From assembly GCA_030696845.1 (NCBI GenBank), contig JAUYRJ010000012.1:1-62129 (forward strand): a stretch of DNA of 62,129 bases, in the 5' to 3' direction. Of this stretch, positions 41,133 through 49,955 are shown one piece after another. Source of the stretch: Polynucleobacter sp. (lineage in GTDB: Bacteria > Pseudomonadota > Gammaproteobacteria > Burkholderiales > Burkholderiaceae). A program made the position numbers and the translations under genes. Position 1 is the first letter of the stretch; each line of letters begins with the position of its first letter. Under the pieces are notes generated by a model. The model saw only the letters and a program-made list of their open reading frames with translations. It ran no database searches and was not told the DNA's origin.

Positions 41133-42560
41133 ATGTCAGCGCTCACCATCCAAACTCTCTTTTTGCTTTATAGCGCACTTAGTCTTTCTGCTGCGCTGTT
41201 AATTGCAGCCTTGTTTTGGAAAAGGCATGATCGCTCTGCGCTATTTTGGATTGCTGGATGCCTGCTGACCTCAATCGCAACAGCCACTACCGTACAACGC
41301 GCCGATATTCCGCTAATCATTAGCTACAGCCTAATGGTGTCGTTTGAAGCTCTATCGATTTTATTATTTAGCGAATCACTAAAGCAATTGTCACCCCTCA
41401 AATCAGACGCGAAATTTAATCACATAACGTGGGCTGCACCGGTGCTGATGTTTGGCTTAATCGAGTTCGAGCGACACCTAGCAGGTGGAGCGATTAGCCC
41501 CATCATGACTGCAACTACATCCTTTTTATTTGGAGCAGCAAATGTATTTTGTTTTTATCAAACCCGCTTACTGAGTAAAAAATTAACTGGAACTTTTTTC
41601 TTGAATTTTCTCAGTGTGATTTTTTTACTGATGGTAGGAATGTATTTATTAAGGATACTTAATGCGCTAATTGGATACAGTATTTTGGCGTTTGATCTGA
41701 AGACATACAATCTGGTGATTTGGTTTTTCACGATTTTATTTGGAACGATTCGCAATCTAACCTACATCGTACTTCGGCTACAGCTAGGCTTTACCGAGCA
41801 TGGTCGCCTTAATAATATGAATCTCAGGCTCTCTAACTTACTAGATGAGCGCAATGAGATGATTATGTCACTGCAAAAACTGAATAAATCAGCATCGATC
41901 AATGCGCTTGCCTCAACCATTGCTCATGAAATCAACCAACCCTTAGGCGCTACCAAACTCAATGCGCAATTTGTAGAGATGAAGCTGGATTCCGACCCCG
42001 GAAATATTCCATTATTGAAAGAGATAAACCAAAGCATCTTGCATGATATCAATCGCGTGTCCGCCATTGTCAAAAACTTGTCGCGCCTTGCCTCAAATCA
42101 AAATAACGACACCGGTACCGTCAATATCTTAGAGTCAATTAATGAGGTGGTCAGTATCTCAAAGAGCAAAATTGAATCGTCCCACATTGCACTGGCCATT
42201 AAATGTAGTCCCAATTACTATATCAACATCAATCTAGACGAATGGCATCAAGTCTTAATCAATCTAATCAATAACGCAATTGATGCCCTTACACTATCGA
42301 ATACACCCAATAAGCGAATAAGCATTAGCGTTATGAAAAAGAATGATGCCATTTGGCTTTCCATTGAGGATAACGGCCCTGGAATTAACTCTGGTCAAGA
42401 ATCGCAGATATTTGAATTGCTCGTCTCCCATAAGAAAAAAGGAACGGGAATTGGGCTTAGGCTGTCTAAAAATATCATTAACCGCAATGGGGGATCCATT
42501 GTGGCCAACAACTTACCCCATGGTGGCGCGCGATTTGTGATTGAGCTACCGTCTGCCTAG
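41133..42560 (+). CDS. Membrane sensor histidine kinase
   Basis: A 475-residue kinase: seven or so transmembrane helices in residues 1-215, then a coiled linker and HisKA with the phosphoacceptor in STIAHEINQPLGATK, and a HATPase with NLINNAIDAL (N box), DNGPGIN (G1) and KGTGIGLRLS (G2). There is no response regulator gene beside it. The ATG at 41133 was preferred to a TTG two codons upstream. The membrane part resembles the truncated protein at the window's right end. Confidence 0.9.
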   Translation: MSALTIQTLFLLYSALSLSAALLIAALFWKRHDRSALFWIAGCLLTSIATATTVQRADIPLIISYSLMVSFEALSILLFSESLKQLSPLKSDAKFNHITWAAPVLMFGLIEFERHLAGGAISPIMTATTSFLFGAANVFCFYQTRLLSKKLTGTFFLNFLSVIFLLMVGMYLLRILNALIGYSILAFDLKTYNLVIWFFTILFGTIRNLTYIVLRLQLGFTEHGRLNNMNLRLSNLLDERNEMIMSLQKLNKSASINALASTIAHEINQPLGATKLNAQFVEMKLDSDPGNIPLLKEINQSILHDINRVSAIVKNLSRLASNQNNDTGTVNILESINEVVSISKSKIESSHIALAIKCSPNYYININLDEWHQVLINLINNAIDALTLSNTPNKRISISVMKKNDAIWLSIEDNGPGINSGQESQIFELLVSHKKKGTGIGLRLSKNIINRNGGSIVANNLPHGGARFVIELPSA

Positions 42561-42646
42561 TGGTTTGAGACCCCATTGTCCGGCAATGGATTGATCTTTT
42601 AGCCTGGCCAAGTCGGGTGTTTGTGCATGATCGACTGAAACAATGC

Positions 42647-43093
42647 TTAATCCAACTGCCCTTTTAACCACCGCTGGCTCAATGGCAGCGCTAGCGCATC
42701 AAAGCAATGGGGCTCCACCATCGAAAATTGCCGCACGAATGGAAAAATAGCGACATCCACCCAGCTCATTTGAGTTCAGCATAAAAATGGACTGGACTCT
42801 AATGCCTTTTCCATTGGCTTGAACATCAAATCAAGTGCGGCATTCAGTACCTCTGCTTGAATTAAATCAGGATATCGATTTGGATACTTATACCGATCCA
42901 ACAGAGTTTTAAATGGGCCATCATTTTTATCAATCCAAATGCGAGCCTGCGCGCAATCGACTCTTAACCAGCCATCCGGGTCGGATTGGTTCAATGCCCA
43001 ATGCATAATATCCAAGCTTTGATCTAGTACCAGTTCGTCAATACACAAAACAGGTACCGTCCCCTTAGGCGATACATTGCCTGGCATAGGCAA
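42647..43093 (-). pseudogene. Glutathione S-transferase remnant (frameshifted, N-terminus lost)
   Basis: The piece 42776-43093 has SPKGTVPVLCIDELVLDQSL, the second half of a GST thioredoxin domain, and the start of the helical domain. The C-terminal piece is in another frame (42647-42769: WVDVAIFPFVRQFSMVEPH, ending QRWLKGQLD), so at least one frameshift separates them near 42770. The first 45 or so residues are missing: upstream sequence is already the L,D-transpeptidase remnant. It is a dead gene. Confidence 0.75.
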
Positions 43094-43454
43094 GAAAAAA
43101 CTGAATCAAATCACGATTGAGGAAAGATCAACTCCAGCCGGTCGATTTGAAGGGCAGTTAGGGTCAGATGCGAATTACTCTGGACTTGTCTGGGTTGACT
43201 ACGAATCCGGGCTTTCAATTCATCCAGTAGTAACGAATATCCCTTCTGAAAAACGCCTGCAACGGCTTAGCAGCAACAATCCAAAGGATCGCCGCATTAC
43301 CTATGGCTGCATTAATGTATCCCATGAATTCTATCGCGACCAAATTCACCCAACATTTAGGGACTTTGGCGGAGTGATTTACATATTGCCTGAAGTTCAT
43401 TCAATCCAGACTGTATTTGGATCTGAAGCCGCCGCATTTAATCAAAGCGAGTAA
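43077..43454 (+). pseudogene. L,D-transpeptidase (YkuD-like) C-terminal remnant
   Basis: A 125-residue piece with the YkuD-type catalytic region: ERSTPAGRFEGQLG and the active-site cysteine in RITYGCINVSHEFY. The signal and N-terminal half are absent, as the reading frame begins at GIGKKKLNQI next to the GST remnant on the other strand. Whether it is still expressed is unknown; without a signal peptide it could not reach the periplasm. Confidence 0.65.
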
Positions 43455-43579
43455 ATGCGCAATTCCCCGCCTCACCCTTGCTCTTATGCTCTGCTGTGTG
43501 GGTCAAGCGCACAGTCCGCTACTGGGCACTGTTATGGCGCACGTTAGCTCAAGCGGGGATGAAATGCAGTCAGCCAGCA

Positions 43580-44071
43580 CTACTCAAATACTTTGATTTT
43601 CATCTGTAGCGACAGAGAGCCTGAAATTCTATTGGGTATGGTCGGAATAATGAGTAAATTAAAGCCGACAAAATCACCTTCAAGTGAAATAGCAGGCAAC
43701 ACAGCGGGGAACCAGCCACCATTATTAGTATTAGAGTAGCCATTAAAAGCCCCGGCAACCACTCCCGCATGAAACGGCCCTAAGGCAACAGGCTGCCAAT
43801 AGGCGCCGACGTAACTGGATTGCTGATAGTAGCTATTTCTGTAGCTACCAATAGTGAATGCTGTAACGGTTGAGATCTTGTACTCGATGCCTAAACCATA
43901 ATTTATGGAATTAAAATCACGATTACGATCAAAGTGATAAGAAACGAGGCCTGGATTAAGCCAAAGTTCACTTTTTTGTGTCGACGGAATCCAGCGTATC
44001 AAATCATTCTCCCCAAGAGCTGGTTCTCCATAAAGGAAAAGCGGAAGAATGGCAATCGATGCGGCGTACAT
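43580..44071 (-). CDS. Outer-membrane beta-barrel protein, unknown function
   Basis: A 163-residue exported protein: signal (AASIAILPLFLYGEPALG) and then alternating strands ending in a terminal motif LSLQMKIKVFE, typical of barrel C-termini. It resembles small barrel proteins common in Burkholderiales that are sometimes misnamed as glycerol-phosphate transporters. Function unknown. Confidence 0.65.
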   Translation of the reverse strand: MYAASIAILPLFLYGEPALGENDLIRWIPSTQKSELWLNPGLVSYHFDRNRDFNSINYGLGIEYKISTVTAFTIGSYRNSYYQQSSYVGAYWQPVALGPFHAGVVAGAFNGYSNTNNGGWFPAVLPAISLEGDFVGFNLLIIPTIPNRISGSLSLQMKIKVFE

Positions 44072-44165
44072 CCTGATTTGTTGGATTTTAAAAATGAGAA
44101 TGCAACTCCATTAAATCAGATCCTAATAGATAGTAAATATAAAAAATGAAGTTGCATTAAAAAAA

Positions 44166-44390
44166 TTACTTTGAAACGGCAGACTTAGCATCTTTTAGTT
44201 GTGATTCAAAAAGCTTAATTTGCTGCTCAACCTCATCCTTGCTGACGCCATATGCCTCCTGAATGCTACCGGCCAGCTCGATTCTTTTGCCCGCAATCAG
44301 ATCCAGTTGATCATCGGTGAGCTTACCCCGGCGTGACCTCACCTTACCTTTAAATTGCTTCCAGTTTCCCTCAATGATATCCTAATTCAT
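44166..44390 (-). pseudogene. CsbD-family stress protein gene with a nonsense codon 3
   Basis: The frame reads MN, then TAG at 44382-44384, then DIIEGNWKQFKGKVRS and on through LTDDQLDLIAGKR to a natural stop: a CsbD protein of 74 codons. CsbD proteins begin MNWDIIEGNW or similar, so TGG has become TAG. The ribosome site (AAAGGAATCATT) is intact. Either the gene is newly dead, a suppressor reads it, or the base is wrong. Confidence 0.8.
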
Positions 44391-44485
44391 AATGATTCCT
44401 TTCTTGTATGAGTAATCATCGTAGGACAATTCAATCCGAAACTTTGTACGATGACGCACGCACTGCTTTCATTATGTAAGAGCAT

Positions 44486-44513
44486 CTTATGTCTGTTAAC
44501 GAACAGTCATAAG
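44486..44513. promoter_or_regulatory. Inverted repeat in the csbD/DUF3309 divergent region
   Basis: CTTATGTCTGTT and AACAGTCATAAG pair with one mismatch around AACG. It ends 50 bases before the DUF3309 start. A stress-response operator is likely; no T-run is present. Confidence 0.45.
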
Positions 44514-44563
44514 GCAGCCAAAGGAATACATTAGCGTTAGAAGTTAGCCGAAAGGAATTTCAA

Positions 44564-44719
44564 ATGCTAGAAACAATTTTTTTAGTGCTATTAGTTTTAA
44601 TGTTAGTAGGGGCCTTACCTACATGGTCACATAGCAAAAATTGGGGCTACGCACCAAGTGGTGGATTAGGATTGGTTGTGATTGTCCTGCTCATCTTAAT
44701 TATCTTGGGAAAAATTTAA
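44564..44719 (+). CDS. DUF3309 small membrane protein
   Basis: This 51-residue protein follows the ribosome site AAAGGAATTTCAA. Its two helices flank the family motif LPTWSHSKNWGYAPSGG, which identifies DUF3309. Members are envelope-stress associated in beta-proteobacteria. It is followed after 17 bases by the BON-domain gene, so they are probably co-transcribed. Confidence 0.85.
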   Translation: MLETIFLVLLVLMLVGALPTWSHSKNWGYAPSGGLGLVVIVLLILIILGKI

Positions 44720-44736
44720 TTAAATAAGAATGGATA

Positions 44737-45156
44737 ATGAAAATGGATCATAAATTTAAAGCAGTATTTGCATCAATGATGATCGTGTCGGGTTTATCGG
44801 CATGCGACAAACCTGGTACGGCAGAATCAGCCGGTAAGAAAATCGATCAGGCCACCGAAAGCGTATCTACCGCAGTCTCTAACTCAGCAGACAGCGCGAA
44901 TGCAGCACTGACAAAACAAAGTCAGGCGGCAGGTCAGGCTATCAACGACACTGAAATTACAGCAAAGGTAAAATCTCTGCTGCTCAATGAGCCAGGCTTA
45001 AAGTCGCTCAATATCAGTGTAGAGACAAATAATGGCATTGTTACCCTCTCTGGTTTAGCTGATAGTCAAGCCAATATTAATAATGCGATCAAGTTAGCTG
45101 AAAAGGTACCCGGCGTGCAATCCGTTTCAGATAAATTATCCATTGCCAAAAAATAA
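44737..45156 (+). CDS. BON-domain lipoprotein
   Basis: A 139-residue lipoprotein with the lipobox GLSAC, an alanine/serine-rich linker and one C-terminal BON domain (DTEITAKVKSLLLNE through GVQSVSDKLSI). BON proteins bind phospholipid and stabilise the envelope under osmotic stress (OsmY-like). It ends at a strong terminator. Confidence 0.88.
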   Translation: MKMDHKFKAVFASMMIVSGLSACDKPGTAESAGKKIDQATESVSTAVSNSADSANAALTKQSQAAGQAINDTEITAKVKSLLLNEPGLKSLNISVETNNGIVTLSGLADSQANINNAIKLAEKVPGVQSVSDKLSIAKK

Positions 45157-45170
45157 GCAGCACAATATCA

Positions 45171-45200
45171 ATAAAGCCCCTTAGAGGGGCTTTATTTTTT
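45171..45200 (+). terminator. Terminator of the DUF3309-BON transcript
   Basis: AAAGCCCCT and AGGGGCTTT pair around TAG, followed by ATTTTTT on the plus strand. Confidence 0.85.
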
Positions 45201-45220
45201 ACTGCATTGCTAATACATCA

Positions 45221-45484
45221 CTATTTTGTTGAATTTGTTTTGGGTGGCGTTTTTGTCTTATCCTTCTCGTACTGATCGTATACATAACCGCCAATCGTAC
45301 CAACCGCCGCTCCGCCAGCAGCACCCCACAGCAAGCCGCCGCCCGTTAACGCGCCAATACCCACTCCGGCTGCAGTACCAATTGCGGCTCCAGATAAGGT
45401 TCGCTGCTGAGTATCACTCATGCCAGTGCACGCCGATAAAAACAGAACTGAGGCGCTTGTTACAACTATAAATGTGGTTTTCAT
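45221..45484 (-). CDS. Glycine-zipper lipoprotein
   Basis: About 87 residues: lipobox FLSAC, then a glycine zipper (SGAAIGTAAGVGIGALTGGG and GAAGGAAVGTIGG), as in YMGG/2TM glycine-zipper proteins, and a lysine-rich tail. An in-frame ATG five codons upstream (45499) directly follows the previous stop and is the alternative start. It is co-transcribed with the Rap1a/Tai-like gene. Confidence 0.82.
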   Translation of the reverse strand: MKTTFIVVTSASVLFLSACTGMSDTQQRTLSGAAIGTAAGVGIGALTGGGLLWGAAGGAAVGTIGGYVYDQYEKDKTKTPPKTNSTK

Positions 45485-45499
45485 AAGATTATCTTTCAT

Positions 45500-45904
45500 T
45501 TAACGGATGATTTTGCCGGCGGCATTTTCAGGAGTCTGACTCGATGATTTACATGGGAAGCGGACCGCCAGGAATCGCAGTAAAGCATCGGCTGCTGGCG
45601 CGTTATTGAAAGCGGGATTAGCCTTCACCCAATCAATGAACTGCCCCATTACTTCGCGTCGCGATGGTGCCGGCTGAATAACGCAAATAAATTCGGGTGC
45701 CACTCGAGGATGGCGTGTTACCAAGTATCCATCGAATACACCCTGACCATAGATATCGCAATACCGTTGTGACACGGGATTGGACTGATCGCCACAAACA
45801 CCAGCCAATTCTTGAGTGCTGATCGCCTTGGTATCCCCTGTTGATGCCAATGCAGTGCCGGCACTAAATACAATAGTACTTATGAGTATCGTTATTTTAT
45901 TCAT
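45500..45904 (-). CDS. Exported Rap1a/Tai-family protein
   Basis: A 134-residue secreted protein (signal to about ALAS) with the Rap1a/Tai pattern CDIYGQGVFDGYLV, FICVIQPAPSRREVMGQFI and a final cysteine in LAVRFPC. The family includes immunity proteins of type VI secretion amidase effectors, but many copies stand alone, as here, and no effector gene is beside it. Confidence 0.75.
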   Translation of the reverse strand: MNKITILISTIVFSAGTALASTGDTKAISTQELAGVCGDQSNPVSQRYCDIYGQGVFDGYLVTRHPRVAPEFICVIQPAPSRREVMGQFIDWVKANPAFNNAPAADALLRFLAVRFPCKSSSQTPENAAGKIIR

Positions 45905-46097
45905 CTCTTCCCCTTTTTTAAATTAATGAATACATGACTAATCAGTTTAAGATCAGGACAGGGGATGGTCTGTCTGGTATCAGACATATCAAGTCGAATT
46001 AATTACTCCAGACTGCATAAAATGACATCTACCATCCGCTCGCCTCTCACTTTGTATCCAACCACATTGCCTTACTAAAGACGCATCAGAAAAGAAA

Positions 46098-46124
46098 AAA
46101 CCCCACCTTTTCAGATGGGGGTTT
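46098..46124 (-). terminator. Terminator of the amidohydrolase gene
   Basis: AAACCCC and GGGGTTT pair, with a bulge near the loop, and on the minus strand TTTTTTCTTTTC follows. It ends the gene that stops at 46184. The remaining 46-base and upstream 190-base stretches hold nothing recognisable. Confidence 0.65.
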
Positions 46125-46183
46125 GAGCGCCCAGTAGGGCGGTAATTTTCTTAAAAACGGATTTTAGACGCTGCAAGCACTCA

Positions 46184-47887
46184 TTACCACACCTGCTTCT
46201 GGCCATTGACCCACGTTTCTTTCACCTTGATATTCCGAATCTGCTCCGCTGGCGTACTGCGCGGGTTTTTCTCGAGCACAACCAAGTCAGCCTGCTTGCC
46301 AACTTCTAAACTACCCACCTTGTTGTCGGCAAAAATTTGATAAGCAGCGTCAATGGTGACGGCGCGAATGGCGTCATCGACACTAATAACTTGATCTGGA
46401 CCCAATACCTTCTTTGGTGGCAGCTGCCATACCCGTGTTACCGCCTCCGTGATGTAGTTTAAGGGCCCAACATTGGAAACGGGTGTATCGCTATGCAATG
46501 TGAACTTTCCGCCGGCACGTTTGATTTCAGCGGCAGGATCGATGCGCTTGGCGCGCTCTGGTCCAATAATAAAATTATCGAATGCCGACCCCCAATAATG
46601 GACATGGCCGATTGTAAAGCTTGGAACAACACCCAATTGCACTGCTTTTTTAGCCTGCGCCGCACTGTTCACCGTGAAATGCTCAATCCGTAAACGGCGA
46701 TCTTGGGGCTGCTTATTTCCGGCCAAAAGCTTAGCGTAACTATTCAGGGATAGATCAATTGGTTTATCTCCATTGGAGTGCGTAGAAATTTGCCAGCCTT
46801 GATCAAAGTAGGACTTCATCGAGGCTTGTATATCAGTATCTTTATAGTTAAGCGCCCCACTCCATTTTGAGCCCTTGGGGTAACTGTATGGCTCAGATAA
46901 TGCCGCGGTTAAGCCCTGAGTCGAGCCATCCGAGATGTATTTAATCCCAATAAAGCGCAACATATCATCGCCATCATTGGGATTTATTCCGCTATATCCA
47001 GCTGGTAATGCTTCGCCAAATAAATAACCGCGTACACGAATCGGTGATGCATTTTTAGCAAAAATGCTCTTGTAGATTGCTACTTCCTTATCCACACCAA
47101 AATTACCACCCACGCTCATTTCGGAAGCAGTTGTAACGCCAGTAGAGGCGATTTTCTTCATAGTTGCTTGAATCGCCCCGAATAACTCGGCCTCTGTCGG
47201 GTTGGGCATTTTCGCCATAAAGGGCAAATAACTCGGGGGTTCGACTAGTTTTCCGGTGAGTTTACCTTGAGCATCTTTTACATAGATGCCACCACCAGGG
47301 GGGTTGGGTGTTTTATTCGTAATGCCCGCAAGCTCAATCGCCTTGTTATTCACATAGCCGATATGACCCGACTGATTCACGATAAAAATAGGAACAGTTG
47401 TCGACACCTTATCCAAATCATCTGCAGTTAACTCCGCCATGAATGGCGAAGTACGCGATGGATCAACACCAAAACCAAACAGCCAACCACCCGGTGGTAT
47501 GGTTTTTAAGTGCGCACGCATTTTGGCAATTAAGGTCTCTTTCGTATCGTAAGGCAGGGTAAAGTTACTTAAATTCAGTCCGAGGCCCTCGAATACCGCA
47601 GTCACAATAATGTGGACATGGGGCTCAACAAATCCAGGCATTAGGGTCTGACCCTTCAAATCAATGACCTGTGTTGTCTTAGATTGCCAATCTTGAATGA
47701 CCGACTCTTTGCTGCCCACAGCAACAATCTTGCCACCCTGTACAGCAATCGCCTGTACTTCTTCATTTTTGGCATTCACGGTAACTACTGGACCACCATA
47801 AAAAATGGTATCGGCATTGCCTTTGGCAAAAGCAAAGGCAGGCGGCAGCATGAATAATGCCAGCAGTAATTGGGATGTTAATTTCAT
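46184..47887 (-). CDS. YtcJ/NfdA-type exported amidohydrolase
   Basis: A 567-residue metal-dependent hydrolase with a signal peptide (LALFMLPPAFAFAKG). Marks: GQTLMPGFVEPHVHI (metal-binding HxH), IKYISDGSTQG, QISTHSNGD and HSDTPVSNVGPLNY, then the C-terminal KVGSLEVGKQADLVVLEKNP. Three related genes lie in this module. Substrates of such periplasmic amidohydrolases are not predictable; amides or N-substituted compounds are typical. Confidence 0.88.
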   Translation of the reverse strand: MKLTSQLLLALFMLPPAFAFAKGNADTIFYGGPVVTVNAKNEEVQAIAVQGGKIVAVGSKESVIQDWQSKTTQVIDLKGQTLMPGFVEPHVHIIVTAVFEGLGLNLSNFTLPYDTKETLIAKMRAHLKTIPPGGWLFGFGVDPSRTSPFMAELTADDLDKVSTTVPIFIVNQSGHIGYVNNKAIELAGITNKTPNPPGGGIYVKDAQGKLTGKLVEPPSYLPFMAKMPNPTEAELFGAIQATMKKIASTGVTTASEMSVGGNFGVDKEVAIYKSIFAKNASPIRVRGYLFGEALPAGYSGINPNDGDDMLRFIGIKYISDGSTQGLTAALSEPYSYPKGSKWSGALNYKDTDIQASMKSYFDQGWQISTHSNGDKPIDLSLNSYAKLLAGNKQPQDRRLRIEHFTVNSAAQAKKAVQLGVVPSFTIGHVHYWGSAFDNFIIGPERAKRIDPAAEIKRAGGKFTLHSDTPVSNVGPLNYITEAVTRVWQLPPKKVLGPDQVISVDDAIRAVTIDAAYQIFADNKVGSLEVGKQADLVVLEKNPRSTPAEQIRNIKVKETWVNGQKQVW

Positions 47888-48173
47888 TCTTACTCTTTAC
47901 GAGGAAACTGTATATGGCTTGAGCATAACAAAAAAATATCGTACTAGAAAACACTGGTTTAGGGGGCTGTATAGCCACCTCCGTGAGGCTGATCACGATA
48001 AGTAATATCGATCTGCAGTCGTAAAAAATTCGGCATTACAACTTAAACCATCATTTTCACTACTGCATTGACATGCATAGTCATAAATTACCCCAAACCA
48101 AGGCATTAGGTCTTGATAAGACCATGAAGAACCTGAGGCAAATCGGATCCGGCAAAACAGCCAATTTAAATGA

Positions 48174-49007
48174 CTAGAAATTAAGCGATACCTTGCCGTA
48201 GGTCATCCAATCGTATTGCCTAAAAGTCTGAACCACTTGTTTGCTGGCGCCTACAGAAACAACCCAATGTTTCGTGAGTCGATGCATGAGCATGGCATCG
48301 ATTGGAACAAACCAACCTCCGCCAGCCGAGTTGTAAGCCATGCCGTTTTCATCCCAAAAACGCAACGTGGTATTAGGACTTAACTGAAATCCTAACGTGG
48401 GAAAAAGTTGTAAATTGCGCTGCAAGGCTGGCTGATTCGAGTTAACGGCAATACTATTATTTTTAGTATCGAAGCCATACATATACCGAATCAGCGGTGA
48501 AAAATCAGTCACATGTAGTTTGCTAGAAAGCTCAGGCACAAAGGTCCAACCCAATTGGGGTCCTACTGCCCACTGACCATTATTTCCAAATGGAAAAGTG
48601 ACGCGTGCGCCAACGGTGGCGCCCAGCGGTTTTAGGAAAGTCCGATCCTGCCCCCAAACCGTCACCATGGTGTTTCCCGCGCTGTATTGCCCAGAATTAT
48701 CGGGGGATGTATTGGAGTTGTAGTTTGCAACGTAAGCAGTATCAAACCGAATACGCCCATGCCAGTCGCCTGCCTTAAGCGGATTGTAGTAGCGCAGCCT
48801 CAAAGTATTTTGATAATTATCATCCCCATCGGCAGCGTGGTACCCCCAAAACTCCAATACCCGACTATTGGTAAGCTGCTGAGAATCATTATCAAATTTG
48901 GAGAGTGGGACTAATACGGTTTCCGCATGACTCCACTGAGCGCCAAATGCAAAGAATAAAAAAGCAGCTAGCTTTTGAACACTACCGATAACTTTTTGAG
49001 AGGCCAC
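48174..49007 (-). CDS. Outer-membrane beta-barrel protein of the amidohydrolase module
   Basis: A 277-residue exported protein with many alternating strands, ending MTYGKVSLNF, a barrel C-terminus. It has regions such as RFDTAYVANYNSN and GARVTFPFG. It lies 55 bases after the paralogous outer-membrane protein gene on the same strand and is likely co-transcribed; a role in solute entry is plausible. Confidence 0.7.
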   Translation of the reverse strand: MASQKVIGSVQKLAAFLFFAFGAQWSHAETVLVPLSKFDNDSQQLTNSRVLEFWGYHAADGDDNYQNTLRLRYYNPLKAGDWHGRIRFDTAYVANYNSNTSPDNSGQYSAGNTMVTVWGQDRTFLKPLGATVGARVTFPFGNNGQWAVGPQLGWTFVPELSSKLHVTDFSPLIRYMYGFDTKNNSIAVNSNQPALQRNLQLFPTLGFQLSPNTTLRFWDENGMAYNSAGGGWFVPIDAMLMHRLTKHWVVSVGASKQVVQTFRQYDWMTYGKVSLNF

Positions 49008-49061
49008 GGTAAAGTCAAAAAAAACGGGCTACATGTAATGCAATGGTGTTCGCTATTGCAA

Positions 49062-49940
49062 TTACTTTAGGATAACCACGGTAGCAGTAACGCGCGCGCC
49101 CCAGCCTGATGGACCACCAGGAGTATTACTCACGTAATACATTGGTCCGGCACTAAATGAAACTGGAGTTCCATCAAATATTGACAACTTCGACACGCCA
49201 ACGTAAAGCGGATTAGAGGTACGGCGGGTATCATAGTTATACAACGCCTCCATATTCGTACTATAGGTCCATGCATCTTTAGTGGTGTAAGCAAGGAAAG
49301 GTTGTCCATAGAGGTTATTTTGGGTGCCAAAAGCAGGGTTACCTCCCGCACTCCAAGACTGATAGCCGAGCAAGCCATAAGTCCAAGGACCATGGCGATT
49401 CAGCACAACCCCTGTAACACCAAGGCCTGTTTCCTGTGATCCAAACTTACCACTATTACCTGATGGCGACTGGGCATAGGGACCAACACCCCAAATCCAA
49501 GAGGAATTGGTATTGGGGGCATAAAAGGACTCGATGGTGACGCTCGCAATGCCGTAACCAGTGTAAGGTTGTCCAGTAGCGCCCTGCACATTCGTCTCGC
49601 GCACACCCGCAATAATGGGTCGCACGATAAACGAGTCACCGCCGCCTAAATTAAATGGCATGACCGGCTGAAACAGTAAGGTTTGCTCTGAGCCGCCCTG
49701 GGTAGCACCAACGCCACGGCTAAACTGATACTGCAATGGCACCGAGATCATATTGGCAATTGGATTGGACAATTTTTTAGCAATGTCTACCTTGTCAATT
49801 GGGGCTGCTTGGGTTGTTACGATAGCAGTCTTAGCATCAGCAGCACTGGATCCAGCGGATGGCGCGTTTTGTGCAATCGCTACAGAAGAAAGGGCGCACG
49901 AGGAGAATGCAAGCACAAGCGCTTTTAATGGGGTGTTCAT
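49062..49940 (-). CDS. Outer-membrane barrel protein OMP1, copy A
   Basis: A 292-residue exported protein with signal (ALVLAFSSCALSSVAIAQ). The conserved start is DIAKKLSNPIANMISVPLQY and the barrel ends GWGARVTATVVILK. It is very close (by eye about 85-90 percent) to the protein at 59710-60558 over the whole mature chain. Relatives in Pseudomonas are labelled neuromedin U-like or transporter. Probably a channel for the substrate of the module's hydrolases. Confidence 0.75.
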   Translation of the reverse strand: MNTPLKALVLAFSSCALSSVAIAQNAPSAGSSAADAKTAIVTTQAAPIDKVDIAKKLSNPIANMISVPLQYQFSRGVGATQGGSEQTLLFQPVMPFNLGGGDSFIVRPIIAGVRETNVQGATGQPYTGYGIASVTIESFYAPNTNSSWIWGVGPYAQSPSGNSGKFGSQETGLGVTGVVLNRHGPWTYGLLGYQSWSAGGNPAFGTQNNLYGQPFLAYTTKDAWTYSTNMEALYNYDTRRTSNPLYVGVSKLSIFDGTPVSFSAGPMYYVSNTPGGPSGWGARVTATVVILK

Positions 49941-49955
49941 ATTGATTTTTTCGTC

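Noticed and set aside
45500..45904. Type VI secretion immunity protein with effector
   Set aside because: No amidase effector or VgrG/Hcp gene is beside it; the family is also common as a stand-alone protein.
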